The position numbers and the translations under genes are program-made. The notes below the pieces were generated by a model. The model had not been told where the DNA came from, did not search any database, and worked only from the letters and a program-made list of their open reading frames with translations. From Diaporthe sp. PMI_573 (Eukaryota; Ascomycota; Sordariomycetes; Diaporthales; Diaporthaceae), in NCBI GenBank assembly GCA_021399435.1, contig JAJTUP010000078.1:186001-250000 (forward strand): a stretch of DNA of 64,000 nucleotides, read 5' to 3'. The first letter of the stretch is position 1. Every line of letters begins with the position of its first letter. Of the stretch, positions 10,326-20,992 are shown piece after piece.

Positions 10326-12092
10326 TCACTCCTCACATTCATCCGAACAAGCCCGTTCAACAGACTCCTCCAGCGCTGTATCGTCAAGCAGTATACTCTG
10401 GGTATACCACTTCTGATCGTTGATAATGTGAATGTCCGAGCCCGTATCGTAGAGCCAGCGGCGCCGTTGCTGGGCCGCATAGGGGCTGACCCCTGAGCTG
10501 GCAGAATGGGACTGGACTACCATCGCCCTCACTTCAGCGTGAGGCGCGTGCACTAATGGGTGTGGAGGTTGGCCGTTGCTGGGGCTATCAGACCTCTCTA
10601 GGCCCTGATCAGCGCTGCTAGCCTCAACCGGCGTAGCAGGGGGTGCTTTGGGCCCGCGCGTCGGGGCCACTTCGCCGTCGACCGGGCGCCGCTCTGGGCC
10701 CCGGGGTTCTAGCTCAGAGAGTTGTTGGAGACCTTCCTCCGGCCTCTCTGGGCTCTGATCAGAGCCGAACTGGTGTTGCTTTGCTAGATAGTCGTCCCAG
10801 GTTTTGACGATATCTGCCCACGCTGGGCCCGCCGTGGCGTTGACGGCGGCGTTGCTCCCTCCGAGCCCTGGTGGCGGTGGAGGAGCGGCGACAGTCTGTT
10901 GTGCCTGCGCCTTCTGCCAGGCGACGAATTGCTGGTACTGATCAGAAGTGTGGGCGTTGGATCCCCCTTGCTGATGACCACCTCGTCCCCGGCCCCTACC
11001 CGGGCCACGCCGGGTAGATGAATTGTTTGAGTTTGGCCCTGTGAGGGATGGCTTCTCGATACCATTGTCGAGGTCTTGCTTCTTCTTTCTACAGTCCCTC
11101 TCGTAGTGGCCACGTTTCCCACAATAGTGGCAGACAACGTTTGGAGCGCCTTCGGGGCGCTGTCCACTCGTTTGCGCATGGCTCGTGCCAGCGGCTTTTC
11201 TTGGCTGTTGAATAGCCATCTCATCTACGAGGTCACTGATCAGGACCTCTAAGGAGAGATTCGCCCCGTATATGCGTAGGGCTTGTCGCTGTCGCAGCGC
11301 CCATTCGGGCTGCTTCTTCTCAGTTCCTTTGATGAACTTCAGAGCGACCGTCAGCGAATCGTAGACGATACCACGACTGATCAGTTCAGCGTTCGTCTGC
11401 TGGAACCTCGTACAGTACTCAGTGGTGTCTTTCCCCAGCTCGTGGGTATCCAAGATGTTCATCAGAACGATCTTATTCGCTGGGCCTGAGGGCTCGTATA
11501 ATGCCCTCAGCGCGTGCCAAATCTTGAGACCAGACGTTGTGGTCTCGATCGACATCAGGACTGCCGCCGACATAGTCTCCCGCAGCTTCCAGTTGAGAGT
11601 GGAATCGAGCTGCTCGTCGAGGATAAGCTGCTGGCGGGGCATTCCAATCGGAATCCCGCCTGACTGGAGGACTGACTTCCATGTCGACGCCCATGATGGA
11701 TACATGTTGACGCCTGAAAGGTGGTGTTCTTTAGGCATCTTGAAGCTTGGCCACTTCACTTCGGCAGCTGTGATGACGATCACAGAGCCGGGGCTTCCCT
11801 TTGTGTAGGGGGAACGCCGCTCCCTCTCTCTGCCCTCATTGGCATCGGCCCAGTGGCGGTTCTGGGGAGAGGTTGCTCCTGATCGGAGCCCGAGGGGGTC
11901 CACGCTGGACCCAACATCGCCAGCGTAGGGCACCCGTGCGATCTCATCGTCGGTGCCTGGAGCTGCAATGGCGTCGCCGGCTGCTGGGGCCGCGACGGCT
12001 TCGCCGGCGCCGCGTACTGGGCCCGGGCCAGCACTCTGCTGGGCTTGTTGCTGACCTGCCATGGCTGCTTGCAACCTCGTCTGTGGGGCCAT
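10326..12092 (-). CDS. gag: Copia Gag polyprotein truncated at the start of the protease
   Basis: 588 aa from an ATG. A low-complexity Ala/Gln/Pro start is followed by a Gag core (WKLRETMSAAVLMSIE, IWHALRALYEPSGPANKIVLMN), a retroviral-type zinc knuckle CHYCGKRGHYERDC (CX2CX4HX4C), an RG-rich RNA-binding patch (GPGRGRGRGGHQ) and, near residue 553, WLYDTGSDIHI. The DTGS is the catalytic motif of the copia protease. The frame stops about 35 residues later, before integrase. Gag packages the element RNA. The truncation removes all enzymes, so this copy cannot move unaided. Confidence 0.85.
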   Translation of the reverse strand: MAPQTRLQAAMAGQQQAQQSAGPGPVRGAGEAVAAPAAGDAIAAPGTDDEIARVPYAGDVGSSVDPLGLRSGATSPQNRHWADANEGRERERRSPYTKGSPGSVIVITAAEVKWPSFKMPKEHHLSGVNMYPSWASTWKSVLQSGGIPIGMPRQQLILDEQLDSTLNWKLRETMSAAVLMSIETTTSGLKIWHALRALYEPSGPANKIVLMNILDTHELGKDTTEYCTRFQQTNAELISRGIVYDSLTVALKFIKGTEKKQPEWALRQRQALRIYGANLSLEVLISDLVDEMAIQQPRKAAGTSHAQTSGQRPEGAPNVVCHYCGKRGHYERDCRKKKQDLDNGIEKPSLTGPNSNNSSTRRGPGRGRGRGGHQQGGSNAHTSDQYQQFVAWQKAQAQQTVAAPPPPPGLGGSNAAVNATAGPAWADIVKTWDDYLAKQHQFGSDQSPERPEEGLQQLSELEPRGPERRPVDGEVAPTRGPKAPPATPVEASSADQGLERSDSPSNGQPPHPLVHAPHAEVRAMVVQSHSASSGVSPYAAQQRRRWLYDTGSDIHIINDQKWYTQSILLDDTALEESVERACSDECEE

Positions 12093-12177
12093 CCAGCGAT
12101 GTCGTGTGCACGTCGTCGGCGCTGAGCCTGCTATGCTATCGCGATGCCGTTTAGACTGAATTCCCGGCGCGTGCTTT

Positions 12178-12193
12178 GGCCGGGCTCATAACC
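12178..12193 (-). other. Candidate primer-binding site, initiator tRNA-Met anticodon arm
   Basis: Directly after the LTR end the minus strand reads GGTTATGAGCCCGGCC. The core TTATGAGCCC is complementary to the anticodon arm of initiator tRNA-Met (GGGCTCATAA). Priming by a half-molecule of initiator tRNA is known from Drosophila copia and relatives. Confidence 0.6.
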
Positions 12194-12486
12194 TGTCGAG
12201 AGGTCAGGGGAAGATGCTGGGCAAAGATTGCTTGAGGGCAGATCAGGATCTGAACATTCCGTGCTATGTTACGATGCCTAACTACATTGTGATTCCAGTG
12301 CGTCTAGCCACCCATCTTATAACCTGACCTGCCAATCCCTCATGGATCTCGATGCACGCTGGCCTGAGCGAGGCTCAGCCCTGACTTGGGCGCCGTATGG
12401 GCCTGAGCGGTGCTGCGGTGCCTTTCGCCGATACTACGGTGCCCCTCACCGGGCCTCCGACGGGCCCGAAGTGCTGCCTTCCAACA
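12194..12486 (-). repeat. 5' long terminal repeat of the copia element
   Basis: The minus strand starts TGTTGGAAGG and ends CCTCTCGACA, so it has the TG...CA ends of an LTR, and TGTTGGAA is a common copia LTR start. The 293-bp length is plausible. The outer boundary also marks a sharp change from GC-rich to AT-rich sequence. No second LTR remains, so the target duplication cannot be confirmed. Confidence 0.65.
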
Positions 12487-12828
12487 TTGAATATAAACCA
12501 TCATTTCCGACAAGTTCGATTGTAACTTCCGGCAGGTATCAGCTTCTCTCAGAAAAGCGTGATGCCAATGTGAAGCTGTCTCTCTTAGAAAGTTTATCTC
12601 ATTGTCGAATACCTGAGAGCGTAGTGGTGGAAGGTTGAACGACATTGCGTCTTCGATATAAAACTCTGCGCGATATAGTCTGTGATAGTTAATTCTCGAA
12701 GAGGCGGTTACATTGAGTACTGGATCTCTCATGTTCATTCGACTTTGGATTATTTGATCAATTATATAGCTTTTACCACGCTCGACACTTGAGTTGTTGA
12801 GTCCCCAATAGTACAATTGTGCCTGCAA
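12487..12828 (-). pseudogene. Host open frame interrupted by the copia insertion
   Basis: A frame of about 113 codons runs leftward and passes into the LTR at the codons TGT TGG; everything past that point is LTR translation. The host part (LYRAEFYIEDAMSFNLPP, SHWHHAFLREADTCRKL) has ordinary protein composition but no recognised family. No ATG starts this frame. The 3' part of the host gene is not found on the other side, so it was lost with the 3' half of the element. Confidence 0.4.
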
Positions 12829-12957
12829 ATTTCATGATCTTTCTCAGAATTTAGTCTTTTCTGTTATGTACTTCTGTGTTATGCAACATATATGTACCTT
12901 AGTACAGAGGACCCGATATGTACTACAGTACATACTTGACCCATAGAAATCAATATG

Positions 12958-13475
12958 TTAGTGCTTGTCAAACATGCCGGTCCTAAGCTGAGCTAGGATG
13001 CTGGCCTCCATCCATGTGCATTTGTCGTATAATTCCCGTGTGTGTTTTCCGGGAAGGGCCGCGTCAATCTTCTTGGAGTGTTTCCCAACGTTGTCGGGTA
13101 GGCGTCTCTCAGGCCGTAGGTTTACCTTTGCGGTACCGAGCACGGTGGACCGCATCTTCGGGAACTTCTCTGCAGGAGTGACGTCCTGCCGGTTCGCGTT
13201 TCGTCCTTCTTGTTTTGCTAACTTTATGAGATCATCTTCAAGAGAAGTGGAGAGCCAGATGACTGCCAATGTGTTCCCACCCCCCCCCGCAGCCGTTCGG
13301 TGGCTTCGTAGATGCATTGCACATACTCCTGCGCTGATTGTCGGCGAGGGTTTCGGAGTATCAGCACCGCAGCTTTGTTACTCGTCGAAAGCATGATTCT
13401 TCGGTGTCTCAGCCTGGGCAGGAACGTCAGCGCGTATGCGGCCGCTGCGAGTTCTCCCGATAATGTATAGTACAA
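12958..13475 (-). pseudogene. Relic of a Tad1-like LINE: RNase H domain
   Basis: Two minus frames form one degraded protein. The first reads LSGELAAAAYALTFL...IMLSTSNKAAVLILRNPRRQS, which is RNase H strands with the Glu-containing helix. The second reads LIKLAKQEGR and ends LPGKHTRELYDKCTWMEASILAQLRTG, the usual tail of fungal LINE-encoded RNase H. The frames break at a 10-G run (minus strand, near 13277-13287), a typical slippage site. Endonuclease and reverse transcriptase are absent. LINEs are usually 5'-truncated, which fits. Confidence 0.65.
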
Positions 13476-13734
13476 CTCAACCTAAGTAATTATCGACCAA
13501 TATCTGCTATCAATAGCTACTGTATCATTCCAATGCTAAAAGGTGTCATCAAAGTTCTACTTCCTAGCTTTGGTTTCCTTCCCGAACATCTGCCAAAACA
13601 AGCAACATGGCTCATGAAACCCGCCAACCAACAACTGTCATCGAGATGACAAGCCATGGAGCGCCGCCTGGGGTGGCCGCAATTGAAATGACCAGGAAGT
13701 CACCAACAGTACCCCGATGAACCCATCTCGCATA

Positions 13735-14376
13735 CTACCTTAATTTAAGCTTCACGCGGGCTTCGTTGGACTGTTCTGCTAAGTTTGATATAGCTGGCGA
13801 TACTCCTGATCGGCAGACTAGTTTGGAGACTCTCAATCTCCCACTTGGGTTCCCTTTGAACGTGTCTAGAACTTCCTCGAGGTACGGGACCTCGTTGTCT
13901 TCTGTGACTATGAGGATGTGAGGGCTAAAACGAGACACTGTGAGCGGTGACCGAGCCCAGCGCTGTAGTATATATGCTGTTCTTGAAGCACCAACCCCTG
14001 CAACAAAGATAACTATCAAATCGGCAAACGGAGCGAGAACTTCCCAGTAAAGATCAAAGCAGAAGTCGGCAAGTTCTTCCTGAGTCGTTGGTTGAGGTAG
14101 CCTCCGTGATAAGGCAAACTCACGATATGGCGATGCCGGGTTTCCGTAATCAGCAGCCGGCGATGGCGTAAGGTGGAGTTGGCAATTTGCAATGTGATGA
14201 ACGTTATCTTTCGTGATTATAATCGTGCGGGCGGGTAAGGCAGCCAAAGCGTTGGCCGCCGGCAGAGCGTCGCCGATGCTCATGACAAATCGAGCTGGCA
14301 GTTCCACATCTGGGTTGCAGTAAAGGACAGGGGACTGTACGTCACGGAGGCTCAACCACACACTGTTTATTTCCAT
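13735..14376 (-). CDS. Uncharacterised fungal protein
   Basis: 213 aa from an ATG in a single exon. It reads as an alpha/beta fold: VQSPVLYCNPDVELPARFVM, ALPARTIIITKDN, a Pro-rich turn, then EELADFCFDLYWEVLAPFADLIVIFVAG and PHILIVTEDN. Similar segments occur at the start of larger multidomain fungal proteins, so this may be the N-terminal part of a longer gene that lost its downstream domains. No catalytic motif is visible. The function is unknown. Confidence 0.5.
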   Translation of the reverse strand: MEINSVWLSLRDVQSPVLYCNPDVELPARFVMSIGDALPAANALAALPARTIIITKDNVHHIANCQLHLTPSPAADYGNPASPYREFALSRRLPQPTTQEELADFCFDLYWEVLAPFADLIVIFVAGVGASRTAYILQRWARSPLTVSRFSPHILIVTEDNEVPYLEEVLDTFKGNPSGRLRVSKLVCRSGVSPAISNLAEQSNEARVKLKLR

Positions 14377-15868
14377 CTCTCATGACTACATCCAAGCTAG
14401 AAGCATTTTAGATACGGACCAGCGCTTGTCTACAGTGGCCTCGGTGTCATTTGTGTCGTCATTGTTGATGGGGGAGGAGATGACCATAGCTAATGCTTCA
14501 GGCACAGTGAGTGAGGTGGCTTCTCCTGCGCAGCGAGGTTTTTGGCTGACCGTGGCTTTTGGCACCCACTACGCCGGGAAGTGTTGGGGCAACCGAAGAG
14601 AAGCCCCACGGGTACTGACCCCACGAAGCCACTTCATATCGAACAACCGAGCACCACAGACTCAAAAGCGCATGCCCAAGCCGCAAAGCTTGCTATTTTT
14701 CAGTTAATAAATAGTTGTCTTGACAATTCCGGAGTGGAGGGATTATACAAGGTGGTGGGAGAGGAGAAGTATGGCCAGCGGAGGGAGGAGAAGAGCCAGG
14801 TGACGGAGCAGAGCCAGCAGAGCCAGTATATGCGGGTAGCCAAGTACGACAAGATGGGTCAGGATATCCAGGGGACGGTCTGGCATATGAAGCTGGTCAA
14901 TGCAAGAGCAGTCAGCCAATAAAACCTTAGTCAATGATGCTACAATTCGGTCCGGTCGTCCACTGTTCAGGGTCCTATTTCGACAGTACGAAACTCTAGT
15001 CATTGACCATCTTGTGTGTAGACTGGCTAGACTGACGGAAGAAACCTTGTGAACAGAGGACTCCAATATGCTACCTATAGTACGCTTCGAGAGAGCTGCC
15101 TTTGACAGATCGCATAGTTTGTAAAAGATTCAGAAGGCATTGAACAAAAGAGCCAAGGGCGAAAAGAAAAGGGGCGCTCTTTGATTAGTCACACTTCAAG
15201 CTTCTCAATTGTTGTCAGGTGTCAGGGTTTATAATACGGGCCCGCCGGATGACGGGGGAGACCGGCAGCTCCTGACATCAGCCCACCCAACTTTCTCAAT
15301 CCGCCCGCCGATGTACTTCTAAGTGACTTCCTTTATAATATCATCTTTTTACCTTCCATTCATCTCCGCTTAAATCTTTATATTTCTAATTTGTTTATTA
15401 CAGTGGAAGGCAAATTGAGTGTCGCTTAATTTTTAGTTAACCTTTTATAAGGACAGCGGGGTTACGCTGTGGCTTTTGTGGCTTTGCCGGACATACCTGT
15501 AGCAGGGAGGTACTAAGCTTATGCTGCCTAACAAAAAGGCCTGGCTCCTCTCTTCTCCAGCAATTGTGAGCGCTTTCAATTTAGCCAGAGTTTTCTCTAC
15601 CATCGGTTTGGAAAGATGTCCTTGCTGAACCACTCAGTCACACGTGGATAGTGTCTGCAGACCTCAAAGGTTTGTCTTCTGGGGAAATTCCTGTCCCAAA
15701 ACGCCCCTGTGCACAAGGTTCCGATCAATGCCACACAACATCACATAGCACGTGCATTGAGTTGATGTTGACATGACGTCCAAACCTCGCGTGATGTTGA
15801 TCAACATGCCCGTAGTGTGATGTGTATATGTACAATGTTGATTTCGTTGACATCACCCCGGTCGTCGC
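14377..15868. other. No gene seen
   Basis: Only short frames. A frame at 14542-14922 (+) rich in Gln, Lys and Ser has no recognised family. The right part merges into the flank of the hAT element. Confidence 0.4.
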
Positions 15869-18701
15869 CTAATCCCCATCCTCAATTTCCGTTTCATCAA
15901 TTGTAAACCCCATAGCGACATCTCCAAACCCCCCTGTAGCGAACTCCTCAGCCTCTTCGTCACTCTCCACGGCTGTGGGACCGCTTAACCATGCTGTGGC
16001 CTTCGTCTTCATAGTCTCGTCGTCACCACAACTCTGCAGAGTCACCAGTTCCTCCTCCTCGTGAATCGACAGCAGTAAGGGGTCGATGTGTTGGACCAGG
16101 CCGGCACGATACCATGATCGAAGTACTTGACACATGCTGACGATTTGTGCATCGAGAAGTGTCCTATGTGGCGAGACCATTCTGCCTGATGCCGAGAATA
16201 GCCTCTCACACTCTGCCGACATGGCCTGAACGGTGAGAAAATCAAGAGCCATCCGAGACAGGCGGGGATATTTGCGCCGCCTCTCGTGCCAATATGCAAC
16301 AGGATCTCGGGTCTCGATATGCTCACTGTCGTTAGCACACCAAGACTCATATTCGTCGCCGGAAATTCGCCGAGTCTGCTGCTGGGGCTGCTTTCGACGG
16401 TCGTTATGGTCGAACGGGTCGAAAAACTTGCGCCTTTTCGGAGCAGGCCCTTCCTCGTCATCACAATCATCAGGCACAGCGACATGCGAATAGTCTCTCC
16501 GCCAAACTGTCTTCACCATGATCTTCGCCGTTGAAATCCACGCCGGGGTCTGGTCCCATTGCTGCTCAAACCATGCCCAGCCATATGAAGGATGCAGCGC
16601 CATAGCCGTGTAGTAGACAGGGGTTTCGTCGAGTTCTTATGTGGTCAGCTCTGGCCATATAGCCAGAAAGAAAGATAAACTTACTATGGTAGTACTCGTC
16701 CATCTTCTGCCATGCTAAGTTGATACCAATCCTGAATTGCTCCGGATCAGGGAAGCCCTCAGCTTCGGCCTTGAACTTTTCAAGCTTGGCCATAAGCCTC
16801 TCAAACCCTAAGAGGACATCCCATATGTTGCCATAAGAGCCAACAAATCCATGCTTACGCTTTCGGACTTGGCCATCACCCTCCAGAGTTTTCACCACCG
16901 TTTCAAACTCTGTTAAGATCTCCTCGAGCCGCTGGAGCACATCCCAGTCATTTTGAGACAGCTGTGATTCATCTCTGATGATGTGAGGTACCTTAACACC
17001 CTTCCTGACTTGCTTGGTGCGTTTGCCCCTGTTCTCATCCTCCCACTCCTGCTTGAATTTGAGAACAGTGAGCTCGAGGTGTCGTCGAAGTTTGAGCGCT
17101 CGACGGATCATGTAGAGCTGCGAGAGCCAGCGCGTGTCGTTGTCTCGAATGACTTGGAGTGGCTTTCTAGCTCGTAACTTGGCACTTGATGCCTTTTTGA
17201 TATCATCGGCTTGGATGTCTCGAAGTAGATAGGATAAGCGCTGCGCACGATAAATATCATGAACAATATTATGCAGCTTGCCTAAAACATCTTAGCGAAG
17301 GAACCCAAGATTCAGGGCAACTGACACACCAACTGGCCCTTTCTTCAGCCACGTGGCCCATTCGGCATCAGATACGACACCGGCACCACTGAATGGGTCA
17401 TCCAGCTCGAGAGCATCCGCACACTTGCCGAAAAGAAGGGCTTTAGCAGCAAGATTGAGGGTATGGCCAAAGCAGCGCACGCGTCGGCGCTTGCCATCAA
17501 ACCCGAGGAGTCCACCGAGCGTGTCCATTGCTGTATCGTTATTGGCAGCGTTGTCGAGGGTTGTGTACCCTACTTTGTCTCGAATGCCAAAGAGATCGAT
17601 GACTGTGGATACTTCTGCCGCAATGTTCTCGCCTGTATGCCGTTTCGATATCTCAGGTAGACCGAGGACAATTTTCAAGGGACGATTCTGCTCATCTCTG
17701 AAGAAACACGCAATTCCACACAGACTCTGTCGATTTCGAGCAGTCCAGCCATCAAAAGAGAGATGCACCAGGCCCGGGCAATGACGCAGAACTCCAATAA
17801 TGGTATCTCGGTGTTTGTAGTACTCGGCAATGATCTTATTTCGAATGGAATCTCCAGTTACATGGGCCTTGCGTAACGCAACGGATGGATTCAAGTATTC
17901 GAAGACGGCGCGTAACTCCGGGTCCTCGGCATCAGTGAAGGGCCTATTAGTATTGACAACCCACTGAACAACCAGCTGCTGGAAGTGGTCTCGGTCAAAT
18001 CCTTTGATGAAGGAATTGGCAATAGCTTGCTCACGGGGTTTGGCTGCGTCCAGGCCGAAGTGTTGGCTAATCGACTTGTGTCTCCCACCGCGCCCATCCC
18101 TCTCTGCCATCAACTCTGCCTTCCGCTCTGCCGCCGACTTGGTCTTCTCTCCCACTGGCGCGCAGATGTGGTGAATCAGATAAACGTGTTCCATGGCATT
18201 TTGAATACCGACGGACGTGATGGAAGTCGGCTTGGGGCGATTCTGCTTGATACAAGGTCGGCACACCCATCGACGTTCGGTCACGTTCTGGATATCGTAA
18301 CCAAAGCGCCAAATCCATGATCGTGTTTCTTTGGTGCGCTCAGACAAGGTATAGCCTTTAAAATGGGTAAAGAGTCGGTTTTCATATGCAGTCTCAGGTG
18401 TCGACTCCACCAAGGGTAGGGGGTCTGCTCCGGACATGTTGGACGCGTTTGTCCTTCCAAAAACGCGGTTGGGTGGAGAATTTCGGTAGGTAAACACCCC
18501 AAATTAGGTACTGGACAGGGGTTTTCCGGGAGGGAGGGGTTCTGCCGCCCCTGGGTAATGCCCCACCTAGTACTAGCACGGGCCATATCAACATGATCAA
18601 CATCGTGTACACGGAGATAAAGGGGTGTGAAGTGATGTTGATGTGTATCAACATTCCCATTTTCGATGTGATGTGTATGTTGACAAGATGTTGATCAACA
18701 T
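15791..18701 (-). mobile_element. hAT DNA transposon 1, intact transposase, termini unresolved
   Basis: The transposase gene is bracketed by clusters of the palindrome ATGTTGATCAACAT: 15791-15807 on the left and 18687-18701 on the right. Both flanks also share TGTGATGTGTAT. These are plausible subterminal transposase-binding repeats. I could not find matching inverted termini or an 8-bp target duplication, so the limits given are only the outermost shared repeats. Confidence 0.55.
15869..18437 (-). CDS. hAT transposase 1
   Basis: Three exons (18437-17330, 17281-16685, 16635-15869) with introns of 48 and 49 nt join in frame to 823 aa. A BED-like zinc finger lies near residue 60-95 (RWVCRPCIKQ...HVYLIHH). 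The catalytic core follows: LSFDGWTAR with the first Asp, TTLDNAANND with the second Asp, and RCFGHTLNLAAKAL. The C-terminal dimerisation region reads YPRLSRMALDFLTVQAMSAECERLFSASGR in separate blocks. All expected parts are present and uninterrupted, so the protein is probably functional. It cuts and pastes the element. Confidence 0.85.
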
Positions 18702-18717
18702 GTGTAATACACATGTG

Positions 18718-19597
18718 GAAAACGTGAAGTTGATCGGAGCCTTGATCCGCTGCATCGGCCATATTATCAATCTCGCCTTACAAGCATTCCTTCTCGCTCG
18801 CTCAAAAGAAGCTCTTAGAGCTGCACTCGAAGCTACTGCCGATGAGCCCGGTTCAACCATGCTAGAGGAGTTCTCACAGCAATTACATGAGCTGGATCCG
18901 GCGGAGATTGCGGCACATTCGGACACCACGACGCAGCAGGAAGAGCGACAGGAGCAGCCCACGAGAAGATCTATAATGGCGAGAGGCAAGCGAGCCGCAA
19001 CTACGCATCAGCAAGCCGGCAACAACGATGAGCACTTCGCTGGCTGGCAAGGCATTCCAGCGCTAGCAAAACTTCATGCACTTGCAGTCTATATACGGAG
19101 CTCAGCTCTACACAACGATCAGTGGTACGATGCTGTAGGCAAGCAACTAGAGTCAACTTGCTTTAGATATCTTTGCTATTCCAGCGATGGCAGCAGACTG
19201 CGAGCGTGCCTTTAGTTAAGCGAAGCTCGTGATGACGTTGTAGAGGCTATCAATGAGGCTGACGACACTTGAGGCAGTCCAATGCTTGAAGAACTGGCTT
19301 CGACGCTCTTGTATAACTTTGGGCTGTTACTTTAGTGTTCAAGGTAGTAAAGAGGACGAAGGATGGGCGTTAGTACTGATATGAGCCCCATATAGCCACA
19401 TAAGGTACCGTTAGGCACCAGCAACGGCCTCTGAGAAGGAGATCGCTGCTAGCAATTTTGCTTGCTAAGCCCTGGACCCCTGTTCAGCTTGCAATTCATT
19501 CAATCCAATCCAATTCAAGCCAATTCAGGGCTTTACTGCTCAAGGCAATCTAAGTTGAAGGGTCGACTTGGATTGAATTGGATTGTGTGCAGCGCTG
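18718..19597 (+). pseudogene. Decayed second hAT transposase on the opposite strand
   Basis: Starting abruptly inside a conserved block, the plus frame reads IRCIGHIINLALQAFL, followed by an acidic/Gln-rich spacer and a later piece IPAMAADCERAFS, then a TAG, then decayed matches to the hAT dimerisation tail ending in LEAVQCLKNWL. Everything before the CxGHxxNL block is missing. Downstream, inverted CAATCCAAT-type repeats (about 19496-19585) and a CAGCGCTG end (19590-19597) may be the old 3' terminus. Hence an old hAT copy cut off where hAT element 1 begins. Confidence 0.65.
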
Positions 19598-20107
19598 GAT
19601 ATCGTGCATTATTCAGCTTCGTCAACACAAAAGACGTCATATATCATTGTTCGGCGCAATATAGATGCCGCGCTGTGAATGGAGGAGCATCCACACTGTA
19701 GCAATGAGGTGGAGGCATAAAAAAGTCACTCTAAGAGGGATATATTAGTGAGTGTTCAAGTTAGAGAAGACAAGGGAACAGGTGTTGATGGACCGGCTGC
19801 CCCGCCACATACAACCCCATACGTAATCACGTGATTCTCACTCGCCAACCCTGGCCCGTGCTTATGCCCAGGCCTGCCAAACCATTCAAGCAGAGGCATG
19901 TGACGCGGCTTACAACCAAGTTAGGCAGCAGCTGAACCTTTTACCTGCTGCATTCAACGGAGTCTCATGGAAGGTAGAGCGCCCTTCGAGGATAGTTAGT
20001 TCTTCTTCAGCGATAAATGCAACCATTGGATGCTCCGCTCCGTTGAGTTCAGCGCTTGCCGATAGAACCTTTTCGTCTCTTCGTTCCTCAAGGCATAGTG
20101 TCACAAG
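19598..20107. other. Probable promoter region of the gasdermin-like gene
   Basis: No coding sequence is seen. The last 300 bp before ATG 20108 should hold the promoter; no clear element stands out. Confidence 0.35.
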
Positions 20108-20992
20108 ATGGATCAGCCAAAGACATATTTCATTTTCCGCCCAACCGTTTACAAACCAAACGACTTGATTCGACTCGGTCAGATCATCACGGACCCAAGG
20201 AAGCCCTTCCAGCGGCTCGCCGAGCCGCTCCCACTCAAAGGCCCCCTCAAGCCTCGAAGTGCACCAGCGCTCGAATGGAGCGCGACCAACACCAAGACGG
20301 GGGAAGTGTCGGTTGGCATCTTTTCCCACGTCGTCAACATGATGACGGTAGAAGCCTCTGCCGAGAAGTCCCAAAATGAGACCCAGACCTGGGACGCGGC
20401 CATTCTGGAGACCCGGTTCTTCGAAATCAGCGAGGATCCGAGCTATGTCGAGCAGACAGCCAAGGTCCCCGCGGTCGACATGTGGCTCAAGCAGTATCGC
20501 CATCAAGGCAAAACGGTTTACATGATCACGGGGCTGAAGATCGCCAAGCACCCCGGCAAGGTCACGTACGACAGCTCCAACACCTCGAGCCTGAGCGCCA
20601 ACCTCAAGACGACGGTCGACCCCCAGGGACTTGTCGACACCGGAGGCCATGCCAAAGCCGGAAAATCGGCCAAGACGACCAATGAAGCAACTCCCGAGGT
20701 GGAATACATCTTTGGGTATCGCTTGCGCAGGCTCAAGGTGATGTGGCGCAAGCTGGAACTGAAGGACGACCTGGAGGGTGGCGAACTGTACAGTAACCAG
20801 TCTAAACAGTTCGATGCTAACTTGGACAGGGACAAGCAGCACAGGGACTCCGACTTCGAGATAGAGGGGGTGTCGCTGGAGGAGGACGATTTCGGAGCAA
20901 CGTTGCCTGCGAGGGACAAGAAGTTACAGGCGTTCGACGAGGATGACAACAGGCCGTGTTTGGTCATCCCGGTTGCAACAATGAATCTCTAG
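20108..20992 (+). CDS. Candidate gasdermin-like pore-forming protein
   Basis: Single exon, 294 aa from an ATG. The sequence is beta-rich with few hydrophobic helices: FRPTVYKPNDLIRLG at the start, WDAAILETRFFEI, TVYMITGLKIAKHPG near the middle, then a Gly/Lys/Thr linker and EVEYIFGYRLRRLKVMW, ending in a charged tail of about 75 residues. The strand pattern YmITGlkiA...fgYRLR is the one I associate with fungal gasdermin-like (RCD-1/HET-Q1-type) proteins, which form membrane pores after activation. The identity rests on pattern memory. The context helps: a subtilisin protease gene lies tail-to-tail 154 bp away, as in het-Q1/het-Q2. Another pore-forming or beta-sandwich family is the alternative. 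Confidence 0.5.
   Translation: MDQPKTYFIFRPTVYKPNDLIRLGQIITDPRKPFQRLAEPLPLKGPLKPRSAPALEWSATNTKTGEVSVGIFSHVVNMMTVEASAEKSQNETQTWDAAILETRFFEISEDPSYVEQTAKVPAVDMWLKQYRHQGKTVYMITGLKIAKHPGKVTYDSSNTSSLSANLKTTVDPQGLVDTGGHAKAGKSAKTTNEATPEVEYIFGYRLRRLKVMWRKLELKDDLEGGELYSNQSKQFDANLDRDKQHRDSDFEIEGVSLEEDDFGATLPARDKKLQAFDEDDNRPCLVIPVATMNL

Larger units (their letters stand above)
10326..12486 (-). mobile_element. Truncated Ty1/copia retrotransposon (5' LTR, PBS, gag, start of protease)
   Basis: On the minus strand the order is LTR (12486-12194), primer-binding site, a Gag frame, and the first residues of the aspartic protease. Integrase, reverse transcriptase, RNase H and the 3' LTR are missing, so the element is dead. 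Its GC content is high and the Gag frame is uninterrupted, so RIP has not damaged it. Confidence 0.8.

Noticed and set aside
15640..18725. Search for inverted termini and 8-bp duplication of hAT 1
   Set aside because: Several CACAT-type pairings were tried at both flanks but none gave both a matching terminus and a target duplication, so no limits are claimed.
19910..20842. 310-codon minus-strand frame
   Set aside because: It lies opposite the gasdermin-like gene, has no ATG-supported family pattern, and its composition fits an antisense shadow.
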